Shown here: positions 25,590 to 34,327 of the stretch, piece by piece | Layout: every line of letters begins with the position of its first letter | Position numbering within the stretch: position 1 is the stretch's first letter | From: JBCAXA01 sp038534295 | GTDB lineage: Bacteria; Pseudomonadota; Gammaproteobacteria; Steroidobacterales; Woeseiaceae | Reading direction: 5' to 3' | DNA: 64,000 nt | NCBI GenBank assembly: GCA_038534295.1 | Contig: JBCAXA010000005.1 | Coordinates: 145,151-209,150, forward strand | The notes under the pieces: model-generated | The model's input: only the letters and a program-made list of their open reading frames with translations | Database searches by the model: none | Told to the model about the DNA's origin: nothing | Made by a program: the position numbers and the translations under genes

Positions 25590-25943
25590 AGCTACGATCT
25601 CGGGGTTGTTGTCTTTGTGATGCCGAGATTAGTCGCCTTCTGTGAACTGACCGTTTAGTGACTGTGACGGCTAGTTTGCAATTGCGTGGCGAAATGGCCC
25701 GCAGTCGGTACGTCGCGGCGTCAGAAAGGTCCCGAGAAACATCGAGGTGAGGTGCAAATCTGCGCACCTCTCAATACGTGGACTGCGCCCTGCTTGGAAA
25801 CTGGCTGCTTAACAATCAAGTCACATTAAAGTCGCAGTAGCGACACATTGCCGTCAGGCTGGCATGCTGACATAAGCCTATGAGTCGACCAACGAATGGG
25901 CGACTCGACGAGCGTCCCTCACCACCATTGCACGGAGTTGCTT
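25590..25943. other. Divergent intergenic region with a 7-bp palindrome
   Basis: A 354-bp spacer between the VPLPA-CTERM gene (minus) and the subtilase gene (plus). It contains GAGGTGC-N8-GCACCTC at 25749-25770, a perfect inverted repeat that could be an operator or a short hairpin. I found no convincing sigma-54 promoter, which might have been expected for PEP-CTERM genes, and no small ORF. Confidence 0.45.
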
Positions 25944-28421
25944 ATGTCGGTCGCCCTCTCCTACCGCTGCCGCAAGACAATTGCGGCGGCGGGAATTGCT
26001 CTCGTTTTCCTATCTGCATTCGCCTACGCGCAAACGGCAAGCTTCAGCGTCACCAGCGAACAGCGAATCGCAGCCATCCGCGAAGCGGCCAGCGCCCAAC
26101 AAGCTGAGGCGGCGGACCCCGCCGCGTTCCGTGCTTTGCGTGACTTTGCCGGCGACGATCTCACCGGCAAAGATGGACCATTGGCAAAGCTCGGCATGGC
26201 GCTGCTGCTGCTCCACCACGAACATCGCGTCCATCTGGAATCGGCCGCGACGACCTCGTTCGAAAGCGCGGTTGCCGACGTCACCATCACCGACGACTAC
26301 GTGCTCGTCGATCTCGTTGCTGATTCGGACGATGCGTCGACACTGCGTCTCGCCGCGAATCTGCTTGGGCTACGAGACGGGAGCACGTTCGGCCGGTTCG
26401 TTTCCGGATGGCTGCCCATTGACCAGCTGGCGACGCTCGGAACCGTTGCCGATCTGAAGTTCGCCCAACCGGTCTACGTTACGTTGAATGTTGGCGCCGT
26501 AACCAGTCAGGCCGATGCGGCGATGCGAGCGGACATCGCTAAGACGAACCTCGGCATCGACGGTACAGGCATAACTATCGGCGTCTTGTCAGACAGTTTC
26601 GACTGCCTCGGCGGCGCCGCGGCGGATGTGGCGAGCAATGACCTGCCGACAGGCATTAACGTGCTCGAGGAGATCAGCAATTGCACCGGCGCGATCGATG
26701 AAGGACGCGCCATGTCGCAGTTGATACACGATATCGCGCCAGGCTCTCAGCAAGCCTTTCATACCGCTTTTAACGGCGTCGCCGCATTCGCAAATGGCAT
26801 TATCGAACTCTCCCAGGTCGCCGGTGCTGAGGTGATCGTCGACGACGTCGGCATACTGAGCCAGCCATGGTTCCAGGACGGGATTGTTGCGCAGGCAGTC
26901 GATCAAGTGGTTGCCGGCGGTGCGGCGTATTTCTCATCGGCCGGCAACTTTGGCCGGCAGTCCTATGAGGCCGACTTTCGCGCATCGGGCGTCACCGGCG
27001 CGTTTGGCGAACGCCACGACTTTGATCCGGGCCCGGGCGTCGACACATTGCAGAGCATCACGGTGCCGGCCAGCACGACCGTGCGAATTTTCTTTCAATG
27101 GGATCAACCGTTTTTCTCGATCAGTGGAGCGCCGGGCGCCGCGACCGACATGGACCTGGTCATCTATCAACCGGGTGGTGTGACAGTGATTGCAGCCGGC
27201 GCAAACAACAATTTAGGCGGCGACGCCTTCGAGGCGGTGACGATCACAAACTCAGGACTGCTTCCCGGAACGGCCGAAATCGCTCTCGAGCGATTTGCCG
27301 GACCGGCGCCTAATCGCTTGAAGTATGCGTATCTCGGATCGGTAACGGTGAACGATTTCCCGGCGGACACGCAGGCCCGGACCATCTTTGGCCATGCAAA
27401 CTCCAAAGGTGCCCGGGCCGTCGGCGCCTCGTTCTATTTTGAAACGCCAGAGTTCGGCCAGGACCCGCCGCTCCTGGAGTCCTTTTCGTCACGCGAAGGC
27501 ACAACCATTGTGTTCGACTCGGGCGGCAACCCGGTAGTCGAGCCGCGACTGAAGCCGGAGATTGTCGGCGTCGACGGGGTCGACAACACCTTTTTTGGCG
27601 GCGATTCAGAAGGTAACGGCTTCCCGAATTTCTTCGGCACGTCGGCAGCAGCGCCCAATGCGGCGGCTGTGGCGGCATTGATGCTTGAGACGAATCCAGG
27701 CCTGACTCCTGGTCAGCTATACGCTGTCATGCAAGAGTCGACGATTGACATGGAAACGACCGGCTTTGATATTGAAAGCGGTTTTGGGCTCGTGCAAGCC
27801 GATGTCGCTGCGGCGCAGGCGGCCGCGATCGTTGACGGCGAGCTACTCAGTTTTACCTCGGGTCCGAACGGCGAGCCGTTGGCTGGAAGCGTGCCGGACA
27901 CACTCTATGATGCGCTCGGTGTCACCATTACCGATAGCGACCCCGGCACACCCGGTACGACGACCATCAGCGGGCCCAGCGATCCGTCGAACTCTGCGAC
28001 CGGCATCGTTGGCAGCTTTATCGACGTTCCTGCGGTAGGCGGCACGCCGACCTTCGTCGAGCTCGCGTTTTCGACACCCACGCAGTTCGTGAGTTTTAGT
28101 TTCGCGAGCCCGTCGGGAAGCGTGCAAATCACGGCGAGAAACGCCGCCGACCAGATCATTAGCCAAGTCACTGAGATCCGCAGTCTCAATTTCACCAGAC
28201 CCGATGCGGCGGTCTGGCTTGGTGGTGTCGTCGATGTCACGACCACCGAAGACATCGCGCTACTCAGAGTCGAGACCGTGCCCGCAACGGAAGGCCTCGT
28301 CGTCGATTCGGTAGTTCGACGCACGCTTGCCGTTCCGATTCCTTTGCCGATCGTCGCGTGGGCTGCCATGGCGCTGTTGTTATCGATTCTCGGCGCGAGG
28401 GCGATGCGCGTACGTCAGTAG
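25944..28421 (+). CDS. Secreted subtilisin-like (S8) peptidase with C-terminal membrane anchor
   Basis: About 825 residues from ATG 25944 (CGGAG 6 nt upstream), with signal peptide (about 1-30). The catalytic domain begins near residue 205: Asp217 in GVLSDSFD, the family segment DEGRAMSQLIHDIAPGS around 252-268 with His262 as a candidate, an oxyanion region SSAGNFG, and Ser567 in FFGTSAAAPNAAAVAALM. The C-terminus VPIPLPIVAW plus hydrophobic helix plus ARAMRVRQ resembles an IPTL-CTERM-like sorting or anchor tail. It sits in a block of exosortase-type substrates and may process extracellular proteins. The histidine assignment is less sure than Asp and Ser because this subfamily lacks the canonical HGT motif. 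Confidence 0.85.
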   Translation: MSVALSYRCRKTIAAAGIALVFLSAFAYAQTASFSVTSEQRIAAIREAASAQQAEAADPAAFRALRDFAGDDLTGKDGPLAKLGMALLLLHHEHRVHLESAATTSFESAVADVTITDDYVLVDLVADSDDASTLRLAANLLGLRDGSTFGRFVSGWLPIDQLATLGTVADLKFAQPVYVTLNVGAVTSQADAAMRADIAKTNLGIDGTGITIGVLSDSFDCLGGAAADVASNDLPTGINVLEEISNCTGAIDEGRAMSQLIHDIAPGSQQAFHTAFNGVAAFANGIIELSQVAGAEVIVDDVGILSQPWFQDGIVAQAVDQVVAGGAAYFSSAGNFGRQSYEADFRASGVTGAFGERHDFDPGPGVDTLQSITVPASTTVRIFFQWDQPFFSISGAPGAATDMDLVIYQPGGVTVIAAGANNNLGGDAFEAVTITNSGLLPGTAEIALERFAGPAPNRLKYAYLGSVTVNDFPADTQARTIFGHANSKGARAVGASFYFETPEFGQDPPLLESFSSREGTTIVFDSGGNPVVEPRLKPEIVGVDGVDNTFFGGDSEGNGFPNFFGTSAAAPNAAAVAALMLETNPGLTPGQLYAVMQESTIDMETTGFDIESGFGLVQADVAAAQAAAIVDGELLSFTSGPNGEPLAGSVPDTLYDALGVTITDSDPGTPGTTTISGPSDPSNSATGIVGSFIDVPAVGGTPTFVELAFSTPTQFVSFSFASPSGSVQITARNAADQIISQVTEIRSLNFTRPDAAVWLGGVVDVTTTEDIALLRVETVPATEGLVVDSVVRRTLAVPIPLPIVAWAAMALLLSILGARAMRVRQ

Positions 28422-28440
28422 ACGTCACCGTTGCCAAACA

Positions 28441-28472
28441 AAAAAGGCTCGCGTGACAGCGAGCCTTTTTTG
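28441..28472. terminator. Bidirectional Rho-independent terminator
   Basis: AAAAAGGCTCGC and GCGAGCCTTTTT pair across a 6-nt loop, with A- and T-tracts on both sides. It lies between the convergent subtilase and PEP-CTERM genes and can serve both. Confidence 0.9.
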
Positions 28473-28491
28473 TTGGATGTCTAGCGGGAAT

Positions 28492-29130
28492 CTAAACTTT
28501 GCGCCGACGCCGCATTAATGCGATTGCGGTCAAGCCAAGCCCAATCAACGCCAACGTGGTCGGCTCCGGGACTGCGGTTGGCCATACGCCAGCAACGGCG
28601 GTACCCATCGACGTCGAAATGTCAGCATCTCTGAACGCAAAACTGGTTATCGTCGTGCCGTTCAACGCAACGAATGAGCTTTGCTGCAGATTGAGACCGT
28701 GAGCAAGAAACGTGCTCAGCGTGTCGGGACCGAAAATCTCGAAGTTTACGAACAGCGTGCCTGTTGCTTGAACGAAATTTACGTCGTCGAACTGTATTGG
28801 AAGAATTGGAACACCGTTCTTGTCCGTAAAGTCGGAAAAGCCGATTGTTTCCAAGCTGTCCGAGGCCGTCACCGTTCCGGTAACGTCGAAGCGCATCTGC
28901 AGCAGCCATTCTCCGCGGTCGTCGGCGGGCTCGCCCAACTCGATGTGTTGCGGCGACCAGTCCGCTTCGATCGTGAAGCCTGTGTTATCCAGCGCAACGG
29001 GGCCGCCAATCGGCGTAATGTCGCAGGAGTTCATCGCACAGCTGACCGACGCGTTGATCGGTGTCGCGATGGCGGTTTGAGAAAAAAGTAGTGCTAGGGA
29101 TGTTGCGATCGTTGCGATTGTTCTTTTCAT
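28492..29130 (-). CDS. PEP-CTERM sorted secreted protein
   Basis: About 212 residues from ATG 29130, with GGAGCGAC just upstream; the frame is open to 29178. Signal peptide at residues 1-22 (ATSLALLFSQTAIA). A beta-rich body follows with two cysteines (SCAMNSCDI). The end is a textbook PEP-CTERM signal: VPEPTTLALIGLGLTAIAL then MRRRRK. Exosortase would cleave it and hand the protein to the cell surface or extracellular matrix. No exosortase gene lies in this window, so it must act in trans. Specific role unknown. Confidence 0.85.
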   Translation of the reverse strand: MKRTIATIATSLALLFSQTAIATPINASVSCAMNSCDITPIGGPVALDNTGFTIEADWSPQHIELGEPADDRGEWLLQMRFDVTGTVTASDSLETIGFSDFTDKNGVPILPIQFDDVNFVQATGTLFVNFEIFGPDTLSTFLAHGLNLQQSSFVALNGTTITSFAFRDADISTSMGTAVAGVWPTAVPEPTTLALIGLGLTAIALMRRRRKV

Positions 29131-29401
29131 GGTGTCGCTCCTGCATTCACCTATGCCGAATTTGGAACATACGGGCAAAGCAAAACCCTCACGCGTCGTA
29201 CGTTATGCAAAAGGCATACCGTCAAATCATTGCAAGCGAAATCAGTCATTTATTAGACGTCCATCGGCGTGTGTGTAAGTTTTTCCGACAACCGAGCGGC
29301 GACGGGTACAGATCTGATCCGGATTTGTGATTTTTTTCGCCTTAAATAATCAGGCGGACGACTTTCTAGAGCCGTGTTGATGTCGCATTGGGGACCAGAC
29401 C

Positions 29402-30004
29402 ATGAAAACTGTTTTGAAGACCGCACCCGTCGTTTTGATGCTGGTGAATTTTCTCGCCACGCCGGCCGTGGCCGACTCGAGTATGGGACCGCTTAACGGC
29501 ATCATCGAAGAACGCGCTAGCGATACATGGACGATCCGCAGCGCGCCGCGCGGCGGTTGGTACTTCGAGAATCCCGGTTCTCGTTGGGACATCACGTATT
29601 ACTACGTGAACTCCCCACCAAGCGACGAAGGTAAGCGGGAGGTCACCGTCGACGTCGCAATGCTAGAGGCCGAGCCCGATTCGCTCGCCGGTATACTGTA
29701 CGGCTTCCGCGACCAACCGCGCTCGTACTACCTATACACCTTGGGTGGCGATCGCAGCGTAAACCTCTTCTACTTCGAAGAAGGCAACATGGAACGGAAA
29801 ATGCAGTTTCAATTGGGCGACATGCGAGACGGCCCGGTACAACTGGCGCTTCGGGAACACGGTAGTGAGATCGCATTGCTGGTAAATGGCGATGAAAAAT
29901 CGCGAATCGGCAACGATCGTATGGGGCGCGGAGCGGTTGGTGTCGTGACGGCGCACGTCGGTCGCTTTCATCTCGAGAATTTCAACGTTACGCTGGCGAA
30001 GTAG
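29402..30004 (+). CDS. Secreted jelly-roll-like protein
   Basis: A 200-residue protein with a clear signal peptide (residues 1-24, ATPAVA). The mature part has strands and aromatic residues like a concanavalin-type or DUF1080-like fold (GWYFENPGSRWDITYYYV, AGILYGFRDQPRSYYLYTL, and a closing GAVGVVTAHVGRFHLENFNV). Members of this fold bind or hydrolyse sugars, but no catalytic acid pair is obvious. Its upstream spacer (29131-29401) has A/T-rich promoter-like sequence. Function unassigned. Confidence 0.7.
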   Translation: MKTVLKTAPVVLMLVNFLATPAVADSSMGPLNGIIEERASDTWTIRSAPRGGWYFENPGSRWDITYYYVNSPPSDEGKREVTVDVAMLEAEPDSLAGILYGFRDQPRSYYLYTLGGDRSVNLFYFEEGNMERKMQFQLGDMRDGPVQLALREHGSEIALLVNGDEKSRIGNDRMGRGAVGVVTAHVGRFHLENFNVTLAK

Positions 30005-30139
30005 CCGCGGCGCGCGACGAACGCACGGCAGCTGGACTTGGCTGGCGTCCTCGCAACTAAACTGCGAGTCATTCGTTAGTGAGCGTTATAGTTACGCATG
30101 TCCTACCTGTTCGCTCCCGGAGAGCGCTAGCACACTGCC

Positions 30140-30844
30140 ATGCTCAACCAACACGACGAACAGGCATTGTCCCGTGAATTCGAGACGGACCGCCGACTAC
30201 GTATCTCCAATTTTCTCCTGCCCGGTTACGCCGATTCCCTGGAACAGGTCTGCAGCGATCAGATTGAGTACGAATACGCTTTCGCCGCGCGCGGCGAGAA
30301 CAAGGTGTTGTCGGCCGCCGAATTGGCGCAACTGTCGAGCGAAGAACAAGCAAAGCTGCAAGAGCAGTTAACCCAGGACGCAAGCCGAGGTGTCGGTTTT
30401 TTCTACGGCTCGTACATGATGGGCCGTAAGCGTCAAAGCGGCGCGGATGCGCCGCCAAAAGCGCTGGTGGAATTTCTCGACCTCTTGAATTCACCTCAGA
30501 TGCTGTCGTTTGTGAACACGATCACCGGCGGTAGCGACGTGGTCGTTGCAGACATGCAGTGCACTCGCTATATGCCCGGCAATTACCTGACGCGACACAA
30601 AGACGATGTAGCCGGACAAACACGCCGATTTGCGTATGTGTTCAGCATTACGAAACAGTGGCATCCAGACTGGGGCGGCTTGCTGCAGTTTTTCGAAGCG
30701 GACGGGACGCCACGCGATGCGTGGGCACCGGCGATGAATACACTGTCCTTGTTTGACGTTGATCATGTGCATTCAGTGACCTATGTCGCCCCGTTTGCTG
30801 TCGCCCCACGGCTGTCGATTACCGGCTGGTACTACAGTCGCTGA
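30140..30844 (+). CDS. 2-oxoglutarate/Fe(II)-dependent oxygenase (prolyl-hydroxylase-like)
   Basis: A 234-residue soluble enzyme of the 2OG-Fe(II) double-stranded beta-helix superfamily. The iron site is HxD in TRHKDD and a distal His in DVDHVHSVTYV; the 2-oxoglutarate arginine follows in APRLSITGWY. MQCTRYMPGNYL before the HxD is typical of prolyl 4-hydroxylase-like bacterial members. It couples 2-oxoglutarate decarboxylation to hydroxylation of a substrate, perhaps a protein proline, which the sequence does not identify. It stands alone between a secreted protein and the BlaI gene. Confidence 0.87.
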   Translation: MLNQHDEQALSREFETDRRLRISNFLLPGYADSLEQVCSDQIEYEYAFAARGENKVLSAAELAQLSSEEQAKLQEQLTQDASRGVGFFYGSYMMGRKRQSGADAPPKALVEFLDLLNSPQMLSFVNTITGGSDVVVADMQCTRYMPGNYLTRHKDDVAGQTRRFAYVFSITKQWHPDWGGLLQFFEADGTPRDAWAPAMNTLSLFDVDHVHSVTYVAPFAVAPRLSITGWYYSR

Positions 30845-30899
30845 CCGGGTTCGGCGGCTCATCCCGGTCGGCCGCAACGCGGCACGTGCGGGGCTATCT

Positions 30900-30967
30900 A
30901 CTAATTAATTAGTTGACAACTCGTCCGGTCTACCTGTACAACGCAGCTATCAACTAAGGAATTAGTT
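30900..30967 (+). promoter_or_regulatory. BlaI promoter with duplicated palindromic operator
   Basis: ACTAA-TTAA-TTAGT (30900-30913) and ACTAA-GGAA-TTAGT (30953-30966) are two copies of the same 5-bp inverted repeat with a 4-bp spacer, centred 53 bp apart. Between them lie TTGACA (30913-30918) and TGTACA (30935-30940), 16 bp apart, as -35 and -10. The second copy covers the ribosome site just upstream of ATG 30969. The layout fits autorepression by the encoded BlaI protein. Confidence 0.65.
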
Positions 30968-30968
30968 A

Positions 30969-31370
30969 ATGGCCAGGAAACAAACACCGGATCTCACCGA
31001 CGCCGAACACCGCATCATGACCGTGCTGTGGGCGAGCGGCGAAGCAACCGTCCGTGACATTACCAACGCCTTGGCCGATGAACATGGCTTGGCGTATACG
31101 ACGGTGCTGACAACGATCGGCATCATGGCCAACAAGGGCTACGTCGACTATCGCAAAGACGGTCGGGCCCACGTTTACCGCCCGCTCATCAGCCGAGAAG
31201 GTGCCCAGCGCCGCGCACTGGGGTCGTTACTGAGATCACTGTTCGAAGGGTCACCACAGAACCTCGCGCAACGATTGATCGACGATGAGCAACTAACACT
31301 TGATGACATTGACTCGCTGCGAGCCGAGCTCGTTGCTCGCGGGAAATCCGAGAAGGAGCAAGACAAATGA
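30969..31370 (+). CDS. BlaI/MecI-family repressor
   Basis: A 133-residue protein of normal BlaI/MecI/CopY length. The N-terminal winged helix begins LTDAEHRIMTVLWASGEATVRDI and continues with AYTTVLTTIGIMANKGYVDYRKDGRAHVYRPLI, the DNA-recognition helix and wing. The C-terminal helices mediate dimerisation. Its stop overlaps the start of the next gene (ATGA, 31367-31370), so repressor and membrane peptidase are translationally coupled. BlaI repressors are inactivated when a partner BlaR1/M56 peptidase is triggered. Palindromic sites flank its own promoter. No beta-lactamase gene lies nearby. Confidence 0.92.
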   Translation: MARKQTPDLTDAEHRIMTVLWASGEATVRDITNALADEHGLAYTTVLTTIGIMANKGYVDYRKDGRAHVYRPLISREGAQRRALGSLLRSLFEGSPQNLAQRLIDDEQLTLDDIDSLRAELVARGKSEKEQDK

Positions 31371-33115
31371 TGGCAGCAATCGTGTTGCAGGTCGCCAGTC
31401 TGGTGTTTGCGATCGCCTCCGTGCTGGTCGCCGTCGTCTGGCTGGCGGACCGTTACTTGCCGGCCCGTTTCGTCCAAGAGCGCCACGACATTGCGGTGGT
31501 GACGATATTGCTAGTGCCGATCCTCTTTTTGTTGGCTTTGCGACCAGCACTGCCGGAAACGGTGACTCCGGCCGCAGCGCTGGCGCCGTTGGACGAAGCG
31601 CTAAGCACCGTCACGCAGACGGCAGTGACAGCCGGTCAATCGCCCGACTCGGCCATCTCCGTTCAAACGGCGGCGGCAATTCCATGGACCGAGCTGGCCA
31701 TAGGGCTCTGGGCATTGGTCAGTCTGATTCTTGCCGCGCGAATTGCGTTGGAGCTACGCGCAGTGCTTAGACTCAAAGCCGAATCTCGCCTCGACGATCG
31801 TCATGCGCGCATTCGCCTGTCCCGTCCTATCCCGATTCGAACCGCGCGGCACATTCATTCGCCAATGCTCGTCGGCTATTTCCGCCCGGTAATTCTGCTG
31901 CCCGAGCGCGCTGGAGAAGAGACCGTCTCCTCGGCCGTCCTCGAGCACGAGGTCGCGCACGCGGTGCGCAGCGACGCATGGGTTGCGCTCGCATTACGCA
32001 TCACCATGGCCGTTTTCTGGTGGATCGTGCCGCTGCGGCTGCTGAATCCGATTATTGATCGCTCGCGTGAAATGTTGGCGGATACCTATGCGGCCGAGAG
32101 GACCGGCGCTCCGGTTGAGCTGGCACACGCCCTGCTCGACACGGCGGCGTATCCGCTCGCGAAATCGGTGCCGGCGTTGGCTGCCGGCGCACACGGCTCG
32201 GCGTTGCCGGAGCGCATCCGGCGTCTGGCCGAGCAAAACCGCTGGCAGCCGCGAACGACATGGGCGCGATTTTCAATGTTGCTGCCTGCCTTGGTCGTTG
32301 CCGCGTGGATCATGACGCCGCGTTTCGGCGAAGCTCAAGACAGTTCGACCGATGCGGAGGACATCATCAGCGCATGGGTAGATCGCGGCGCCGATGCCGA
32401 TCTGCCGCTGTACCGCGCAGCTCGATCGGGCCGTCTGGAAGAAGTCCGCCGCCTCGTTGCAGCAGGCGAAGATCCAAGCGCACTGTCGGACGGCGACGGC
32501 ACACCGCTGATGGCGGCTATCCGCGGCCGGCACTTCGATGTAATGGAGTTCTTGTTAGCGTCCGGCGCGGATCCGAACACCGTTGCCCCCGGCGATGGAA
32601 CAGCGCTCATCGCCGCCGTGCGGCTCGGCGAGCCGGACCTGGTGCGCCGGCTGCTCGATGCCGGCGCCGACCCGAGTCTTGCCGTGCGCGGCGACGGCAG
32701 CCCATTGATCTCCGCGGCAAATCGCGGCTTGACCGACGTCATTGACCTGTTGCTTGCTGCCGGCGGCGACCCGAACGGCGCGAGCCCGCGCGACGGTAAC
32801 CCGCTGATTGCGGCCGCCCTCGCCGGCGAGGTAGCGGCGACAGAACGCTTGCTTGCGGCCGGCGCAGACCCTAACGGTTTCGTGTATCGCGACGAAATGC
32901 CGCTCATCAATGCCGCTCAACAAGGTCATCTCGATGTGCTCAACGTGCTGATAGCCGCGGGCGCCGATGTGTCGTTGACCGTACAGACACCGCACCACGA
33001 TCCCGGTGGTCCGTACCGCTCGCCGCTGAGCGAAGCGGAGCGGCACGGCCACGAAGACGTCGTGCGCCGACTGCGCGAACTGGGTGCCGAACACCGCGTA
33101 CCCGACGACGAGTAG
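31367..33115 (+). CDS. M56 (BlaR1-type) membrane metallopeptidase with C-terminal ankyrin repeats
   Basis: A 582-residue protein. The N-terminal part has membrane helices near residues 4-26, 42-60 and 105-128, then the zinc motif HEVAH at 194-198 and RSREMLADTYAAERTG, which supplies the third ligand. A last membrane segment lies near LLPALVVAAWI (about residue 310). BlaR1 normally ends in a penicillin-binding sensor; here residues about 340-580 are six to seven ankyrin repeats (for example DGTPLMAAIRGRHFDVMEF and DGSPLISAANRGLTDVIDL) on the far side of the membrane. It should transduce a signal to the coupled BlaI protein, probably through a protein ligand. The ligand is unknown. Confidence 0.88.
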   Translation: MMAAIVLQVASLVFAIASVLVAVVWLADRYLPARFVQERHDIAVVTILLVPILFLLALRPALPETVTPAAALAPLDEALSTVTQTAVTAGQSPDSAISVQTAAAIPWTELAIGLWALVSLILAARIALELRAVLRLKAESRLDDRHARIRLSRPIPIRTARHIHSPMLVGYFRPVILLPERAGEETVSSAVLEHEVAHAVRSDAWVALALRITMAVFWWIVPLRLLNPIIDRSREMLADTYAAERTGAPVELAHALLDTAAYPLAKSVPALAAGAHGSALPERIRRLAEQNRWQPRTTWARFSMLLPALVVAAWIMTPRFGEAQDSSTDAEDIISAWVDRGADADLPLYRAARSGRLEEVRRLVAAGEDPSALSDGDGTPLMAAIRGRHFDVMEFLLASGADPNTVAPGDGTALIAAVRLGEPDLVRRLLDAGADPSLAVRGDGSPLISAANRGLTDVIDLLLAAGGDPNGASPRDGNPLIAAALAGEVAATERLLAAGADPNGFVYRDEMPLINAAQQGHLDVLNVLIAAGADVSLTVQTPHHDPGGPYRSPLSEAERHGHEDVVRRLRELGAEHRVPDDE

Positions 33116-33148
33116 TCGCGAACCGCGAGCAATCGCGACGTATCGAAT

Positions 33149-33184
33149 AAAACGCCGCCGCGAGATTCCGTGGCGGCGTTTTCT
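33149..33184. terminator. Bidirectional Rho-independent terminator
   Basis: 11-bp stem AAAACGCCGCC/GGCGGCGTTTT with a 12-nt loop, between the convergent M56 gene and alpha/beta hydrolase gene. Confidence 0.9.
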
Positions 33185-33205
33185 TTGCGTGGTCCGCGGC
33201 AACGG

Positions 33206-34111
33206 TCAGCGCGAGAAGAAACTGTCTACCACGGCGAAAAACTCTGCTGGTTTCTCAAAATGCGGTAGAGCACCGGTGTCAAACGCGTGCTGGGCCCAAT
33301 TCTCTTTTTGTTCGGTCCACGCCGCGCCGCGAAAGTCTTGGAAGTCGCCCTTGGTACCGTGTGCCAGTAAAACCGGCATCGCTAGGCATTCGTAGATTGT
33401 CCGAACGTCGCGGCTGAACAGTGCGCCGCTGATAAAGGCGATAGGGGCGTACTGTGCACCTGGCTGACGCGTGGTTGAGACATCGTACTCGGCCAGCCCG
33501 TCGTCAATGTCCGGTGAGCCCCACGTGCGTTTCAAGAAGTAACGAATCGTTCCGGGTCGAGTCAGCAATCGAAATGCACCGCTACCGACCCCTGCCAGCG
33601 ATAAAAAACCGCTAAGCCAGCCGATCTCTCGGGAGCTCATCGGCTCGCCGCGTCGGTTTGTATCGCCCGCCCGGAAGCCGGTCGGAGTGACAAATACGAG
33701 CCGTTGGAACAAGTCGGGCGCTCGACCGGCCGCGCGACCAAGAAACTCCGACGACAACGACAACGCGAGCGCATCCGGTGCGCAACTCGTCTCGTCGGCA
33801 ATAAGCCGCGCCATCGCGTCGACCGCGTCGGTGTAAAGCGCAATGTCGTAGCGTCGGTTGCTGCGCTCTGCGTGACCAAACCCCGGCAAGTCGACTGCGT
33901 ACACGCGACGCGACTGTCGATAGTGCTCAAAGATCGGCTTGACTTCGTAGGCGGACCCGGCCGCGTTAATACTGTGAATCAACAGTAACGGTGAACCGGT
34001 CCCAGCGACGTAGTACGCCAGCCGACCGGTCGGCGAGTCCACGTGACGCAGTTCGGCGTCGATAGCCTTTGGGAGGCGTTTTGTCATATGAGCCATGGCA
34101 CTTCGGTCCAT
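33206..34111 (-). CDS. Alpha/beta-fold hydrolase
   Basis: About 301 residues from ATG 34111; ATGs at 34096 and 34087 are also possible, and the frame is open to 34201. It has the usual order: GTGSPLLLIHSINAAG (oxyanion loop), RRVYAVDLPGFGHAERS, nucleophile elbow LALSLSSEFLGR, late acid region LLAHGTKGDF and a histidine in TGALPHFEKPAEF. The elbow is LSLSS rather than GxSxG, which is atypical but occurs in this superfamily. It likely hydrolyses an ester or related bond; substrate cannot be inferred. No operon partners. Confidence 0.82.
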   Translation of the reverse strand: MDRSAMAHMTKRLPKAIDAELRHVDSPTGRLAYYVAGTGSPLLLIHSINAAGSAYEVKPIFEHYRQSRRVYAVDLPGFGHAERSNRRYDIALYTDAVDAMARLIADETSCAPDALALSLSSEFLGRAAGRAPDLFQRLVFVTPTGFRAGDTNRRGEPMSSREIGWLSGFLSLAGVGSGAFRLLTRPGTIRYFLKRTWGSPDIDDGLAEYDVSTTRQPGAQYAPIAFISGALFSRDVRTIYECLAMPVLLAHGTKGDFQDFRGAAWTEQKENWAQHAFDTGALPHFEKPAEFFAVVDSFFSR

Positions 34112-34327
34112 GCACACTAGTCGATTCGATATTGGCTTGCACGACAAAGTGACGTTCGAGGCTCGCTCGCTCAGACGCATCCGCCCGTCGCGACCGACCA
34201 ACTGTTCAACCTACGAAAACCTTTGTTCGGATGATTGTTAGACAAGCCTGAGTTTCGCCATAGGCCAACACCCGTTGCATCCAGTAGACTGAAACGGCAA
34301 GTAAGAATAAGCGTGGGGGTTCCAACT

